Shown here in pieces: positions 7,933 to 17,858 of a DNA stretch of 64,000 bases. Each line of letters begins with the position of its first letter. The stretch's first letter is position 1. Under the pieces are notes generated by a model. The model did no database searches. It saw only the letters and a list, made by a program, of their open reading frames with translations, and was not told where the DNA came from. The position numbers and the translations under genes are program-made. Origin of the DNA: Leucobacter zeae (GTDB lineage: Bacteria > Actinomycetota > Actinomycetes > Actinomycetales > Microbacteriaceae); the NCBI RefSeq assembly GCF_016758175.1, contig NZ_QYAB01000003.1:310001-374000 (forward strand). The letters are read 5' to 3'.

Positions 7933-8298
7933 TCAGCCGCGCAGCCGCAGCACGGGGAGCAGGCCGTCGAGATTCGCCCGCGATCCCGACGCGACGACCC
8001 GCGCCTCCGCGAGCGCCGCCTCCCAGCCGAGCGAGCCCGTGGCGAGCGCGATCCAGGTCGCGGCGTCGGTCTCGATCACGTTGGGAGGAGTGCCTCGGGT
8101 GTGCCGCGGGCCCTGGACGCACTGCGTCGCTCCGAAGGGCGGCACCCGGACCTCGACCGAGTTGCCGGGTGCGAGCTCGGCGAGCTCCTCGAGCAGGAAG
8201 CGCACCGCCGTCGCGAGCACGGGTCGGGCGGTCTCGCCCGCCGCCGCGGCGCGCAGCGCCGCCATTCCCTCAGAGACCTCGATCCTCCGCTTCGCCAT
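7933..8298 (-). CDS. Sterol-carrier-like (SCP2-type) protein
   Basis: 121 residues that resemble the small actinobacterial SCP ortholog family. Typical parts are VRFLLEELAELAPGNSVEVRVPPFGATQC, the GTPPNVIETDAATWIALATG core and the C-terminal SGSRANLDGLLPVLRLRG. SCP2 folds bind hydrophobic ligands; the ligand here is unknown. The ATG at 8298 is preceded by TAGAGT ending 6 nt upstream, so the message is probably leaderless. It is divergent from purD, and the two -10 elements lie only about 20 bases apart. Confidence 0.8.
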   Translation of the reverse strand: MAKRRIEVSEGMAALRAAAAGETARPVLATAVRFLLEELAELAPGNSVEVRVPPFGATQCVQGPRHTRGTPPNVIETDAATWIALATGSLGWEAALAEARVVASGSRANLDGLLPVLRLRG

Positions 8299-8304
8299 GG
8301 CTTC

Positions 8305-8310
8305 ACTCTA
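8305..8310 (-). promoter_or_regulatory. -10 element of the SCP2-like gene (leaderless)
   Basis: On the minus strand TAGAGT ends 6 nt before the ATG at 8298. Confidence 0.45.
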
Positions 8311-8329
8311 GCGAGGGCCCCTCCGCCGG

Positions 8330-8335
8330 TAGGCT
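8330..8335 (+). promoter_or_regulatory. -10 element of purD (leaderless)
   Basis: TAGGCT ends 7 nt before the purD GTG at 8343. No Shine-Dalgarno sequence lies between them. Confidence 0.5.
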
Positions 8336-8342
8336 GGACTCC

Positions 8343-9620
8343 GTGAAGATCCTCGTCCTGGGGCCCGGTGCCCGCGAACACGCCATCGTCCTCGCCCTGC
8401 TCGCCGAGTCCGCCTCGGGCGCGCCCGCCCACGAGATCGTGTGCGCCCCCGGCAACGCGGGCATCGCAGCGAGCGGCGTGGAGACGCCCGAACTCGCCTA
8501 CACCGATCCCGAAGCCGTCGCGGCGTTCGTCGAGGCCCGCGGAGGATTCGACCTCGTGGTGGTCGGTCCCGAGGCCCCGCTCGTCGCCGGCGTGGCCGAT
8601 CCGCTGCGCGCACGCGGCATCCCCGTGTTCGGGCCGGATCGCGCCGCGGCGCAGCTCGAGGGCTCGAAGGCCTTCGCGAAGCGCATCATGGACGAGGCGC
8701 GGGTGCCGACCGGACGAGCGGCGCGCGTCGCGTCCGTCGCCGATGCCGGTCCCGTGCTCGACGATTTCGGCGCCCCCTACGTGGTGAAGGCCGACGGCCT
8801 CGCCGCGGGCAAGGGCGTGCTCGTGAGCTCGGACCGCGATGCCGCCCTCGAGCACGTCGCCACCTGGGCCCCGCACGGAGAGGTGCTCATCGAGGAGTTC
8901 CTCGATGGCCAGGAGGTCTCGCTGTTCTTCTTCGCCGACGGCCACGATGTGCTGCCGCTGACGCCGGCGCAGGACTACAAGCGCATCTTCGACGGCGACG
9001 AGGGCCCCAACACGGGCGGCATGGGCGCCTACTCGCCGCTGCCGTGGCTGCCGGGCGGCGTCGACGCGTTCGTCGAGGAGATCACGCTGACGGTCGCGCT
9101 GCCCACCGTGCGGCAGCTCGAGGCCGAGGGCACCCCCTTCGTCGGCCTGCTCTACTGCGGGCTGATCGTCACCGCCCAGGGGGTGCGGGTGATCGAGTTC
9201 AATGCGCGCTTCGGCGACCCCGAGACCCAGGTGGTGCTCGCACGGCTCGAGTCGCCGCTCAGCCGATACCTGCTGGCCGCCGCGCAGGGCGCGCTCGGCG
9301 AGCTGCCCGCACCCGAGTTCTCCGACGAACCCGCAGTGATCGTGGTCGTCGCGAGCGAGGGCTACCCCGGCGACGTCGTGACGGGCCGGCGGATCACCGG
9401 CATCGAGGACGCCGAGGCGCTGGACGGCGTGCACGTCGTGCACGCCGCGACGCGACGGGACGACGACGGCGACTGGATCGCCACGGGCGGCCGCGTCCTC
9501 GGCGTCGTGGCGCGGGGCGCCGACTTCGGCGCGGCCCGCGAGCGCGCGTACGACGCCGTCGGGCGCATCTCGCTCGACGGCTCGCAGCACCGCACGGACA
9601 TCGCCGCCCGGGTCGCCTGA
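8343..9620 (+). CDS. purD: Phosphoribosylamine-glycine ligase (GAR synthetase)
   Basis: 425 residues, the normal PurD size. It ligates glycine to phosphoribosylamine with ATP, the second purine step. The N-terminus [18 protein letters not shown], the ATP-grasp core [34 protein letters not shown] and [15 protein letters not shown] are all diagnostic, and [16 protein letters not shown] provides the metal-binding Glu/Asn. The GTG at 8343 was chosen because the family begins there and a -10 element ends 7 nt upstream. Confidence 0.97.
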   Translation: MKILVLGPGAREHAIVLALLAESASGAPAHEIVCAPGNAGIAASGVETPELAYTDPEAVAAFVEARGGFDLVVVGPEAPLVAGVADPLRARGIPVFGPDRAAAQLEGSKAFAKRIMDEARVPTGRAARVASVADAGPVLDDFGAPYVVKADGLAAGKGVLVSSDRDAALEHVATWAPHGEVLIEEFLDGQEVSLFFFADGHDVLPLTPAQDYKRIFDGDEGPNTGGMGAYSPLPWLPGGVDAFVEEITLTVALPTVRQLEAEGTPFVGLLYCGLIVTAQGVRVIEFNARFGDPETQVVLARLESPLSRYLLAAAQGALGELPAPEFSDEPAVIVVVASEGYPGDVVTGRRITGIEDAEALDGVHVVHAATRRDDDGDWIATGGRVLGVVARGADFGAARERAYDAVGRISLDGSQHRTDIAARVA

Positions 9621-9625
9621 GCGGC

Positions 9626-9685
9626 CCCCGGATGCACCTGAGGGCGGCCCCGCCGATGCGGGGCCGCCCTCAGGCGCATCCGGGG
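9626..9685. terminator. Bidirectional terminator purD / SRPBCC gene
   Basis: A two-part stem: CTGAGGGCGGCCCCG (9638-9652) pairs perfectly with 9659-9673, and an outer CCCCGGATGC (9626-9635) pairs with GCATCCGGGG (9676-9685) across a small internal bulge. It sits between convergent stops. Confidence 0.85.
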
Positions 9686-9689
9686 CGCG

Positions 9690-11069
9690 TCAGATCAGGC
9701 CGCGGATGAGATCGTCGAAGTCCGGGTCGCCGGTGCTCTCCTCGTCTTCGGCGTCGGTATCTCCGGCGGAGTCGGCGTCCGGGTCGCCGGCGTCCGCATC
9801 CGCATCTGCGTCTGCGCTGTCGGCGTCGGAGCCGGGATCGGCGCTCGCCTCCTCCGGAGCGTCATCGGTCGCCCCGTCGTCGCTCGCGGGTCCCTCGGCC
9901 GCGACGACCGCCACGGAGGCCGTGTCGAGCTCGAGGTGGTCTCCGAGCTCCGGCTCGGGGTCCACGACGATCTCCTCGACGTCGTCTCCCGGGTCCGGGT
10001 CGACGACCTCTCCGTCGACCAGCACGGGGACGGTCTCGAGGGCCCCCACGGGCTCCGCCTCGGCACCATCCCCCGATTCGACGACCGGCTCCGCCTCGCC
10101 CGAGACGAAGCGCTCATCGCTCTCGGCGCCGTCATCCTCGGCGCCGTCGGCCACCGCCGCGTCGTCTTCGGCACCGTCGGAGGCGTCGCCGTCGACCTCA
10201 GCACCGTCGACCTCAGCACCGTCGACCTCAGCACCGTCGGCCTCATCCGCCCCCATACTGTCGACCCCAGTCGCGTCGGCCGGGCCGCCGTCCTGCTCGG
10301 CCGCCTCGTGCTCGGCCGCCCCGGCGGACGACTCGCTCGCGGCGGCATCGCCTTCCGCACCGGAGCCCTCGGCACCGGTATCCGCGGCATCCCCGGCTCC
10401 CGCGTCGTCGGTTCCCGGCCCGCCCTCCGGTTCGGACACGACCGCGTCATCGGCCCCGTCCTCGCGCGCCGAGGCGCCTGATCCAGCGGCGTCCGCGGCT
10501 TCGTCGGCGGATGCCGAGGCCTCCGCAGCGTCACCATCGGCGGCGGCCGCAGCGCCTCCGGCCACGGCATCCCCGACAGCGGCGCCTCCGACCGCGGCGC
10601 CTCCGACCACCGTCGCGGCGGCGAGCGCGCCGGAGTCGACGGCCGCGTCGATGGCGGCGGTCAGGTCGCCCAGCAGCACCTTCCACCCCTCCTGAGAGGC
10701 GGCTGCGCGCTCGGCGGGCGACGGGAGCGCGTCGAACCCGGTCTCGGTGATCGTGATCCCGGTGCCGCCCGACTGGGTGCGCAGCGTCAGCAGCACCGCG
10801 GTGTCGCGGTCGTCGCCGGCTTCACGCCACGTGAACCCGATCGCATGCCCCTCGACCCACACATCGACCGCTCCCGAGGCGTCCCTGCTGACGGACTCGT
10901 CGCCCGCTCCCTCGGACCACTGCTCGGCGACCGCGCCGCCGACACCGGGCTCGAGCCGCAACTCCGGCCACCATTCGGTTCGGAGGTCCGAGTCGACCAG
11001 GTACGACCACGTGTCGGCGCGCGACGCCTTGACGCGGCTCCGCGCCACCACCGGACCCAGCGGGATCAT
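9690..11069 (-). CDS. SRPBCC (AHSA1-like) domain protein with long acidic tail
   Basis: 459 residues. Residues 1-155 form an SRPBCC/AHSA1-type hydrophobic-ligand fold (VKASRADTWSYLVDSDLRTEWWPELRLEPG, then HAIGFTWREAGDDRDTAVLLTL and the closing helix SQEGWKVLLGDLTAAIDAAV). The remaining 300 residues are almost entirely Ala, Asp, Glu, Gly, Ser and Val and should be disordered and strongly negative, ending in PDFDDLIRGLI, a short hydrophobic motif. The DNA has an exact 15-bp tandem repeat at 10191-10235 encoding EVDGA units. The ATG at 11069 has GAGGAG upstream; an ATG at 11084 is possible. The role is unknown. The tail is far longer than is normal for this family. Confidence 0.75.
   Translation of the reverse strand: MIPLGPVVARSRVKASRADTWSYLVDSDLRTEWWPELRLEPGVGGAVAEQWSEGAGDESVSRDASGAVDVWVEGHAIGFTWREAGDDRDTAVLLTLRTQSGGTGITITETGFDALPSPAERAAASQEGWKVLLGDLTAAIDAAVDSGALAAATVVGGAAVGGAAVGDAVAGGAAAAADGDAAEASASADEAADAAGSGASAREDGADDAVVSEPEGGPGTDDAGAGDAADTGAEGSGAEGDAAASESSAGAAEHEAAEQDGGPADATGVDSMGADEADGAEVDGAEVDGAEVDGDASDGAEDDAAVADGAEDDGAESDERFVSGEAEPVVESGDGAEAEPVGALETVPVLVDGEVVDPDPGDDVEEIVVDPEPELGDHLELDTASVAVVAAEGPASDDGATDDAPEEASADPGSDADSADADADADAGDPDADSAGDTDAEDEESTGDPDFDDLIRGLI
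10191..10235. repeat. 3 x 15-bp tandem repeat inside the SRPBCC tail
   Basis: Three exact copies of GTCGACCTCAGCACC followed by a decayed fourth. It is in frame and encodes repeated Val-Asp-Gly-Ala-Glu on the minus strand. Confidence 0.9.
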
Positions 11070-11344
11070 AGTTCTCCTCGTCATCGTTTCGCAGCCGTGC
11101 TTCTCGCACCCGGATCGATCCCCGTCGGACTCCGTGCGCCTGCGCACCCGCTTCCGAGCGCTCGGCGTCGCTCGGATCCGAGTGGAGACGCCCGTATGCG
11201 AACGGTCATCGCCCATCTACTGATGACCTTAATCGTCCGCACTGACATACGAGCCATTGACGCACCGAATCCTGCGTATCGGATGACGATTCGTGACCTT
11301 CATCCGGTTCCTCGAACACCGAATGGATTCCTGCGAGAAGATGA

Positions 11345-12247
11345 TTGAATGATCGGGTGACCGAACTCGCAGCTCCCTCGCACCTCTCCGGCTGGACCCA
11401 CATCTATTCGGGCAAGGTCCGAGACCTGTACGCCCCGGCCGATGGTTCAGACGCCCACCTGCTCGTCGTCGCGAGCAACCGGGTCAGCGCATTCGACTTC
11501 GCGCTCGAGCCGCCGATCCCCGGGAAGGGCGCACTGCTCACCGCGCTCTCGAACTGGTGGTTCGCGCGCATCGACGTGCCGAACCACCTCGCCGGCGACG
11601 GCTCGGGCGCCCCTGCGGTGCCCGCCGAGGTCGCCGACCGCGCCGTCGTGTCCAGGCGACTCGAGATGTACCCGATCGAGTGCGTCGTGCGCGGAGCGCT
11701 CACGGGATCGGGGTTCGCGGAGTATCGCCGCACCGGTGCGGTGTGCGGTATCGAGCTGCCCGCCGGTCTCGCGGACGGCGACCTGCTCGACGCCCCCGTC
11801 TACACACCGGCGTACAAGGCGCCGCTCGGCGAGCACGACGAGAACATCACGTTCGAGCGCAGCGCGGAGCTCGTCGGCGACGAGGTCGCGAACGCACTGC
11901 GCGACACGTCGCTCCGCATCTTCACCGAGGCGCGCGAGCTCGCGGCCGAGCGCGGCGTGGTGCTCGCCGACACGAAGTTCGAGTTCGGGCGGGATCGCGT
12001 CACCGGCGAGCTCGTGCTGGCCGACGAGGTGCTGACGAGCGATTCCTCCCGCTACTGGGATGCCTCCGTCTACTTCGACGCGTCCAGGTCCGGCGCCGAC
12101 CGGCTCGCGAGCTTCGACAAGCAGATCGTGCGCGACTGGCTGGCCGCGAACTGGGACAAGCAGGGCACGCCCCCCGTGCTGCCCGACGAGATCGTCGAGC
12201 GCACCCGGGCGCGCTACCAGGAGCTGCTGGATCGCCTGACCTCGTAG
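11345..12247 (+). CDS. purC: Phosphoribosylaminoimidazolesuccinocarboxamide synthase (SAICAR synthetase)
   Basis: 300 residues. PurC adds aspartate to CAIR. The family start IYSGKVRDLYAP is at about residues 20-31. Catalytic and nucleotide motifs include VASNRVSAFDFAL, PIECVVRGALTGSGFAEYRRTG, LADTKFEFGRD and LADEVLTSDSSRYW. The exact start is uncertain: a TTG at 11345 follows GAGAAG, while a GTG at 11357 would give MTELAAPSHLSGW, closer to relatives. It stands apart from the other pur genes but on the same strand as purD and purS-purQ. Confidence 0.95.
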   Translation: MNDRVTELAAPSHLSGWTHIYSGKVRDLYAPADGSDAHLLVVASNRVSAFDFALEPPIPGKGALLTALSNWWFARIDVPNHLAGDGSGAPAVPAEVADRAVVSRRLEMYPIECVVRGALTGSGFAEYRRTGAVCGIELPAGLADGDLLDAPVYTPAYKAPLGEHDENITFERSAELVGDEVANALRDTSLRIFTEARELAAERGVVLADTKFEFGRDRVTGELVLADEVLTSDSSRYWDASVYFDASRSGADRLASFDKQIVRDWLAANWDKQGTPPVLPDEIVERTRARYQELLDRLTS

Positions 12248-12301
12248 GCCGGGAACCGTGCGATGGTTGCGGCCCTCCACGACGTCCGACAGGCTGGGCG
12301 C

Positions 12302-12709
12302 ATGGACCAGCGCATCAGCTTCATCACGCTCGCGGTCGCGGACCTGGTTCGCAGTCGCGCGTTCTACGTCGACGGCCTCGGATGGTCTCCCCTGTTCGAG
12401 GACGACGAGGTGGTCATGCTGCCCGTCGGCGAGCACCTGATCCTCTCGCTCTGGAGCGTCTCGGCGTTCGCCGAGGAGCTCGGCGAGACTCCCTCCCCCG
12501 GGCTCGCCCCGATCACCCTCGCGCACAACGTGGCGACGGAACCTGAGGTCGATGCCGTGCTCGCCCTGGCCGCAGGGCTCGGCGCGCAGACCCAGCCGGG
12601 CGTCCGGCGCGCGTGGGGCGGCTACTCGGGCTACTTCCGCGATCCCGACGGCTTCCGCTGGGAGATCGCGATGAATCCCGGAACCAGCGGGGACTACGTG
12701 CTGCCCTGA
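12302..12709 (+). CDS. VOC family (glyoxalase-like) protein, single domain
   Basis: 135 residues with a paired beta-alpha-beta-beta-beta vicinal oxygen chelate fold. The first half starts ISFITLAVADLVRSRAFYVDGLGW and the second ends YFRDPDGFRWEIAMNP, matching lactoylglutathione-lyase-like proteins of unknown substrate. It follows purC by 54 bases and precedes a larger VOC protein, so the two may be a local duplication with divergence. Confidence 0.85.
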   Translation: MDQRISFITLAVADLVRSRAFYVDGLGWSPLFEDDEVVMLPVGEHLILSLWSVSAFAEELGETPSPGLAPITLAHNVATEPEVDAVLALAAGLGAQTQPGVRRAWGGYSGYFRDPDGFRWEIAMNPGTSGDYVLP

Positions 12710-12750
12710 ACCGCAGGAATAGTCGCACCCGGCGGAGCGTTCTCCCCGGC

Positions 12751-13662
12751 ATGCAGCGCGCCGAAGATCTTCCGCCCGACACGACCGGGATGGGCGCGGT
12801 CACACTGGCCGTCGCCGATCTCGATCGGATGCTCGATTTCTACCACGGCGCGCTCGGCCTGCAGGTGCTCGCGCAGGAACGCGGCAGCGCGATCCTCGGC
12901 CGCCGCGGCGTCCCGGTGCTCGTGCTCGATCAGGACGGCACCCTCGCGCACGCGCCGGTGACGGCCGCCGGGCTCTACCACACGGCGTTCCTGTTCGACT
13001 CGAGGGAGGCGCTCGCATCCGCGGTGGCCTCCGTGGCGCGCCGCTACGGCGATCGCTATCAGGGAGCGAGCGACCACGTCGTCTCCGAGGCCTTCTACTT
13101 CGGCGATCCCGAGGGCAACGGCGTCGAGCTCTACATCGACCGTCCCCGCGAGACCTGGACCGTGGCGGACGGCGGAGAGATCACGATGGGCACGCTGCCG
13201 CTCGACCCCAACCGCTTCCTCCGCGAGCACCTCACCGAGGCCGGCGCGGCCGCCGTCGCGGACACCCCCGCGACCGTCGGGCACGTGCACCTCAAGGTCG
13301 GCGACATCGGTACGGCGCGGGAGTTCTACGTCGACGCCCTCGGCTTCGCCGTGACCGCGACCTTCCGCAGCCAGGCGCTCTTCGTCTCGGCCGGCGGCTA
13401 CCACCACCATCTCGGGATGAACACCTGGGAGTCGAACGGAGCCGGCGAGCGCAGTCCCGCGCTCGGGCTCGGCGAGGTCACGATCGGCGTGCCGGACGCC
13501 GACGCGCTGGGGGCGCTCGACGAGCGGCTCGCGCACCGCGGCATCGCGCGCGCGTTCGACGGCCGCGAGCTCACGGTGCTCGATCCGTGGCGCAACCGGG
13601 TCAGGGTGGGGATCGAGCCCCTGGGAATCGGGCCCGTCGGGATCCGCGCGGCTGCCGGGTAG
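12751..13662 (+). CDS. Two-domain VOC protein (catechol 2,3-dioxygenase-like)
   Basis: 303 residues with two VOC modules. The first (GAVTLAVADLDRMLDFYHGALGL) ends in FYFGDPEGNGVELYIDRP, and the second (VGHVHLKVGDIGTAREFYVDALGF) ends near ELTVLDPWRNRVRVG. Metal-ligand candidates are visible: H122 area (TAGLYHTAFLF) and HHLGMNTW, with Glu in VELYIDR. This is the CatE layout of ring-cleavage or glyoxalase-type enzymes. The ATG at 12751 starts the recognisable fold. Its stop codon overlaps the TAGACT -10-like element of purS. Confidence 0.85.
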   Translation: MQRAEDLPPDTTGMGAVTLAVADLDRMLDFYHGALGLQVLAQERGSAILGRRGVPVLVLDQDGTLAHAPVTAAGLYHTAFLFDSREALASAVASVARRYGDRYQGASDHVVSEAFYFGDPEGNGVELYIDRPRETWTVADGGEITMGTLPLDPNRFLREHLTEAGAAAVADTPATVGHVHLKVGDIGTAREFYVDALGFAVTATFRSQALFVSAGGYHHHLGMNTWESNGAGERSPALGLGEVTIGVPDADALGALDERLAHRGIARAFDGRELTVLDPWRNRVRVGIEPLGIGPVGIRAAAG

Positions 13663-13690
13663 ACTGGGAGCAGGGGCGCGCAGCGCGCCC
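13660..13690 (+). promoter_or_regulatory. -10-like element and leader hairpin before purS
   Basis: TAGACT (13660-13665) overlaps the stop of the VOC gene. A GC inverted repeat GGGCGCGC/GCGCGCCC (13674-13681, 13683-13690) follows within the leader of purS. The same TAGACT element precedes purL at 29245. Confidence 0.35.
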
Positions 13691-13731
13691 GCCCACCAGT
13701 CGCTCAGACCGTCGCGAAACCGGAGTCGCCA

Positions 13732-14003
13732 GTGCCCACGATTGTTGTTGATGTCATGCCGAAGGCCGAACTGCTCGATCCCCAGGGCAAGGCCACGACG
13801 GGTGCGCTCGCGCGACTCGGCCACGGCAAGTTCGAGAACGTGCGCATCGGCAAGCGCTTCGAGTTCACCGTCGCCGGCGAGGTGACCGACGAGGTCCTCG
13901 CGGAGGTGCGCCAGGTCGCCGACGAGATCCTCTCGAACTCGGTGATCGAGGACGTCGTGGCGATCGCGGTCGACGGCGCGGCCGTCGCGGTCGAGGCGGC
14001 GTG

Positions 14004-14004
<1 letters not shown>
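13732..14004 (+). CDS. purS: FGAM synthase subunit PurS
   Basis: 90 residues. PurS bridges PurL and PurQ in the three-part FGAM synthase of Gram-positive bacteria. [30 protein letters not shown] and [12 protein letters not shown] are typical. The start is GTG with CGGAG upstream. The stop overlaps the purQ start (TGATG), giving tight stoichiometric coupling. Confidence 0.95.
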
Positions 14005-14708
<704 letters not shown>

Positions 14709-14723
14709 CCGACGCCGTTCGTA

Positions 14724-14763
14724 CGTACGGGCGCCGGATCCTTCGGGATCCGGCGCCCGTACG
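14724..14763. terminator. Bidirectional terminator purQ / GNAT gene
   Basis: A perfect 18-bp stem CGTACGGGCGCCGGATCC (14724-14741) with 14746-14763 and a TTCG tetraloop, between convergent genes. Confidence 0.85.
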
Positions 14764-14765
14764 CG

Positions 14766-15323
14766 TTAGGCGGCCGGGCCGTCGCTCTCGGTCCGTGCCG
14801 CGCCCGCGAGCGGAAACCGGTATGCGAGGATCCGCCGCGGGAGCCTCCGCCCCGGGATGTCGATCTCGAAGTCGCGATCGGGCATCCGCGCGAATCCCAT
14901 CCGCTCGTAGAGCCGCTGCGGAGCGAGCATCTGCTCGCCCGTATGCAGCGCGAGCGCCGATGCGCCGCGCTCTCGCGCGACGTCGAGCACGTGCCGCATG
15001 ATCCGCTCGCCGATCCCGCGGCCCCGCGCCGCGCGCGCGACGCCCAGCAGCCTGACGTCCATCTCGCCATCTGCGGTGTCGTCCTCGAGCCGCTCGCCCG
15101 GCAGCGGGATCGTGACCGTGCCGAGGATCTCCTCGGTTCCGCGCGTCTCCGCGTCGACGGCGACGAGCACCTCGGCGCGCGCGTCGCGGCCGGCGACGTC
15201 CTCGATCTCGGCGAGGTAGTCGCTCCCGAGCGAGTAGTCTCCGTCGTACGCCGCGCGCACCAGGGCGCCGACGGCCGCATACTCCTCCGGCCGTACCCGC
15301 CTGATCTCGATCCCCGCACTCAC
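14766..15323 (-). CDS. GNAT family N-acetyltransferase
   Basis: 185 residues with the GNAT fold. The acetyl-CoA pyrophosphate loop is seen in VARAARGRGIGERIMRHVLDVARERG, followed by LYERMGFARMPDRDFEID, the conserved C-terminal Tyr strand. The substrate amine is unknown. The GTG at 15323 is preceded by TAGGCT ending 6 nt upstream, fitting a leaderless mRNA. It is convergent with purQ. Confidence 0.88.
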   Translation of the reverse strand: MSAGIEIRRVRPEEYAAVGALVRAAYDGDYSLGSDYLAEIEDVAGRDARAEVLVAVDAETRGTEEILGTVTIPLPGERLEDDTADGEMDVRLLGVARAARGRGIGERIMRHVLDVARERGASALALHTGEQMLAPQRLYERMGFARMPDRDFEIDIPGRRLPRRILAYRFPLAGAARTESDGPAA

Positions 15324-15329
15324 CCGGGA

Positions 15330-15335
15330 AGCCTA
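15330..15335 (-). promoter_or_regulatory. -10 element of the GNAT gene (leaderless)
   Basis: On the minus strand TAGGCT ends 6 nt before the GTG start at 15323. Confidence 0.45.
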
Positions 15336-15477
15336 TCGCGTGGATCGCCGGGGTCGGCGACAGGGCGGAGTTCGGTCAGGGATCCGCATTCGGTCAGAGC
15401 CCGGACCCGTCCTCGGTCCGACCGACGCCGGAACCCTCACCGGACGCCGCGAAACACGACCTGCGGCCCGGATCGGC

Positions 15478-16872
15478 TCACGCCGACGCGGCCGCCGCGG
15501 CCCGAGCCGCGGCAGGGAGCGCGGCGAGCACCCGGTCGATCGCGGCGTCGTCGTGCGCCGCCGTCGCGAACCAGGCCTCGAACGCGCTGGGCGGCAGGTT
15601 CACCCCGCCGTCGAGCATCGCGTGGAAGAAGGCGCGGTGCCGCGCGAGGTCCTGGCGCTGCACGTCGGCGTAGTCGCGGGGCGGCTCGGGGAACTCCCCG
15701 AAGAGCACCCCGAAGAGGGTGCCCGCCCGCTGCACGAGGTGCGGCACCCCCGCGGCCGCGAGCGCGGCTGAGGCGCCGTCCGCCACGGCCTCGGCGGCAC
15801 GCCCGAGCCGCTCGTACGACACCGCGTCGGCGTTCCGCAGCGTCGCGAGCCCGGCCGCGACCGCGACCGGATTGCCCGAGAGCGTCCCGGCCTGGTAGAC
15901 CGGCCCGAGCGGCGCGAGCAGGTCCATCAGCTCGGCCCGGCCGCCGATCGCGGCGAGCGGCAGCCCGCCCCCCACGACCTTGCCGAAGGTGAGGAGATCG
16001 GGGGCGATCCCGGCGGGGATCCCCTCGCGCTCGATCCCCCAGTACCCGGCGGGTCCGGCGCGGAAGCCGGTCAGCACCTCGTCGAGGATCACGAGCGCGC
16101 CGTGCCGATGGGCAACCTCGATCATGCCGCGGGTGAACCCCGGTGCCGGGGGCAGTACGCCCATGTTGCAGGCGGCGGCTTCGGCGATGACCGCCGCGAT
16201 CCGGTCGCCGTGCGCGGCGAACGCCTCCTCGAGCGCGGTCAGGTCGTTGTAGGGCAGCACGAGCGTCTGGGCCGCCGTCTCGGGGGTCACCCCGGCCGAG
16301 CCCGGGAGCGCGAGGGTGGCGAGCCCCGAACCGGCCGCGGCGAGCAGCCCGTCCGAGTGGCCGTGGTAGTGCCCCGCGAACTTGATGAGCAGGGGGCGCC
16401 CCGTCGCGCCGCGCGCGAGGCGGATCGCCGTCATGGTCGCCTCGGTGCCCGTCGAGACGAGCCGCACGCGGTCGATGAGCGGCCCCGATCCCGAGCCGGG
16501 CCCGGATCCCGCTCCGCCCACCCGGGCGATGATCTCCTCGGCGAGCTCGGCCTCGTCGGGCGCGGACGCCCCGAATCCGAGGCCGCGCGCGGCCGCTGCC
16601 TGCACGGCGTCGATGACAGCGGGGTGCGCGTGCCCGAGCAGCGCCGGCCCCCACGATGCGACGAGGTCGACGTACTCGCGACCGTCGGCGTCGGTGACGT
16701 AGGGCCCGCTCCCCGAGACGAGGAAGCGGGGGGTGCCGCCGACCGAGCCGAACGCGCGTACCGGCGAGTTCACGCCGCCGGGGATCACCGCGGCCGCGCG
16801 CTCGGCGAGCGCCGCGCTGCGGACCGTGACGGGGTCGGGGAGGGCGCCGGGAATCCGTGCCGCCGCGGTCAT
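15478..16872 (-). CDS. hemL: Glutamate-1-semialdehyde 2,1-aminomutase
   Basis: 464 residues. HemL moves the amino group of glutamate semialdehyde to give 5-aminolevulinate, using [21 protein letters not shown] at the start, [41 protein letters not shown] and the PLP lysine in [12 protein letters not shown] are diagnostic. There is a short Gly/Ser insert ([13 protein letters not shown]). It is the last gene of the heme operon and its ATG overlaps the hemB stop by 4 nt. Together with hemA it makes ALA by the C5 route. Confidence 0.96.
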   Translation of the reverse strand: MTAAARIPGALPDPVTVRSAALAERAAAVIPGGVNSPVRAFGSVGGTPRFLVSGSGPYVTDADGREYVDLVASWGPALLGHAHPAVIDAVQAAAARGLGFGASAPDEAELAEEIIARVGGAGSGPGSGSGPLIDRVRLVSTGTEATMTAIRLARGATGRPLLIKFAGHYHGHSDGLLAAAGSGLATLALPGSAGVTPETAAQTLVLPYNDLTALEEAFAAHGDRIAAVIAEAAACNMGVLPPAPGFTRGMIEVAHRHGALVILDEVLTGFRAGPAGYWGIEREGIPAGIAPDLLTFGKVVGGGLPLAAIGGRAELMDLLAPLGPVYQAGTLSGNPVAVAAGLATLRNADAVSYERLGRAAEAVADGASAALAAAGVPHLVQRAGTLFGVLFGEFPEPPRDYADVQRQDLARHRAFFHAMLDGGVNLPPSAFEAWFATAAHDDAAIDRVLAALPAAARAAAAASA

Positions 16873-17858
16873 CGGATCCACCCCGCGATCTCGGTCGCGA
16901 AGTAGCTCAGGATCGCATCGGCCCCCGCGCGCTTGATGCCGATCACGGACTCCTCGATGACCCGTCGCCGGTCGATCCAGCCGTTCGCCGCTGCCGCCTC
17001 GATCATCGCCGCCTCGCCCGACACCTGGTAGGCCCACACCGGGACCGGACTGACGGAGGCGACATCGGAGAGCACGTCGAGGAAGCTCATCGCCGGCTTC
17101 ACCATGACCACGTCCGCGCCCTCGGCGATGTCGAGCTCGGCCTCGCGGACCCCCTCTCTGCGGTTCGCGGGATCCTGCTGATACCCCTGCCGGTCGCCCG
17201 CGATCGAGGGATCGGTGCCGAGCTGGGAGTCGACGGCCTCGCGGAAAGGTCCGTAGAACGCCGAAGCGTACTTCGCCGAGTAGGCGAGCACCGCCGTGTC
17301 GCGGTGCCCGGCCGCGTCGAGCGCGTCCCTGACCGCGGCGACCTGGCCGTCCATCATGCCCGACAGCCCGAGCATCACCGACCCGGCCTCGGCCTGCGCG
17401 ACCGCGATGGATCGGTAGCGCTCGAGCGTCGTGTCGTTGTCCACCCCGCCGCCGGCGCCGAGCACGCCGCAGTGCCCGTGATCGGTGAACTCGTCGAGGC
17501 ACAGGTCGGTCTGCACGACGAGCGCGTCGCCGACCTCGGAGACGACGGCGCGGGTGGCGACGTTGAGGATGCCGTCGGGGTCGTCCGCGGCGCTGCCGGT
17601 CGCGTCGCGGGTCTCGGGGACGCCGAACAGCATGATCCCGCCGAGCCCGACCTCGGCCGCCTCGGACGCGGCGCGGCGCACCGAGTCGAGCGTGTGCTGC
17701 ACGACCCCGGGCATGGCGGAGATGGGGCGTGGCGCGTCGATCCCCTCTCGCACGAAGACGGGCAGGATCAGCTCTGCGGGGTGCAGCCGGGTCTCTGCCG
17801 AGAGCCGGCGCATCGCGGGGCTCGTGCGGAGGCGGCGCGGGCGGACGGTGGGGATCAT
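16869..17858 (-). CDS. hemB: Porphobilinogen synthase (ALA dehydratase)
   Basis: 329 residues, usual length. HemB condenses two ALA to porphobilinogen. [32 protein letters not shown] is the standard N-terminus. Schiff-base lysines are in [18 protein letters not shown] and [14 protein letters not shown]. The metal site reads [14 protein letters not shown]: two of the three zinc cysteines remain and the middle one is Asp, intermediate between zinc and magnesium types. A ribosome site AAGGA precedes the ATG, and the start overlaps the hemD stop by 4 nt. Confidence 0.96.
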   Translation of the reverse strand: MIPTVRPRRLRTSPAMRRLSAETRLHPAELILPVFVREGIDAPRPISAMPGVVQHTLDSVRRAASEAAEVGLGGIMLFGVPETRDATGSAADDPDGILNVATRAVVSEVGDALVVQTDLCLDEFTDHGHCGVLGAGGGVDNDTTLERYRSIAVAQAEAGSVMLGLSGMMDGQVAAVRDALDAAGHRDTAVLAYSAKYASAFYGPFREAVDSQLGTDPSIAGDRQGYQQDPANRREGVREAELDIAEGADVVMVKPAMSFLDVLSDVASVSPVPVWAYQVSGEAAMIEAAAANGWIDRRRVIEESVIGIKRAGADAILSYFATEIAGWIR

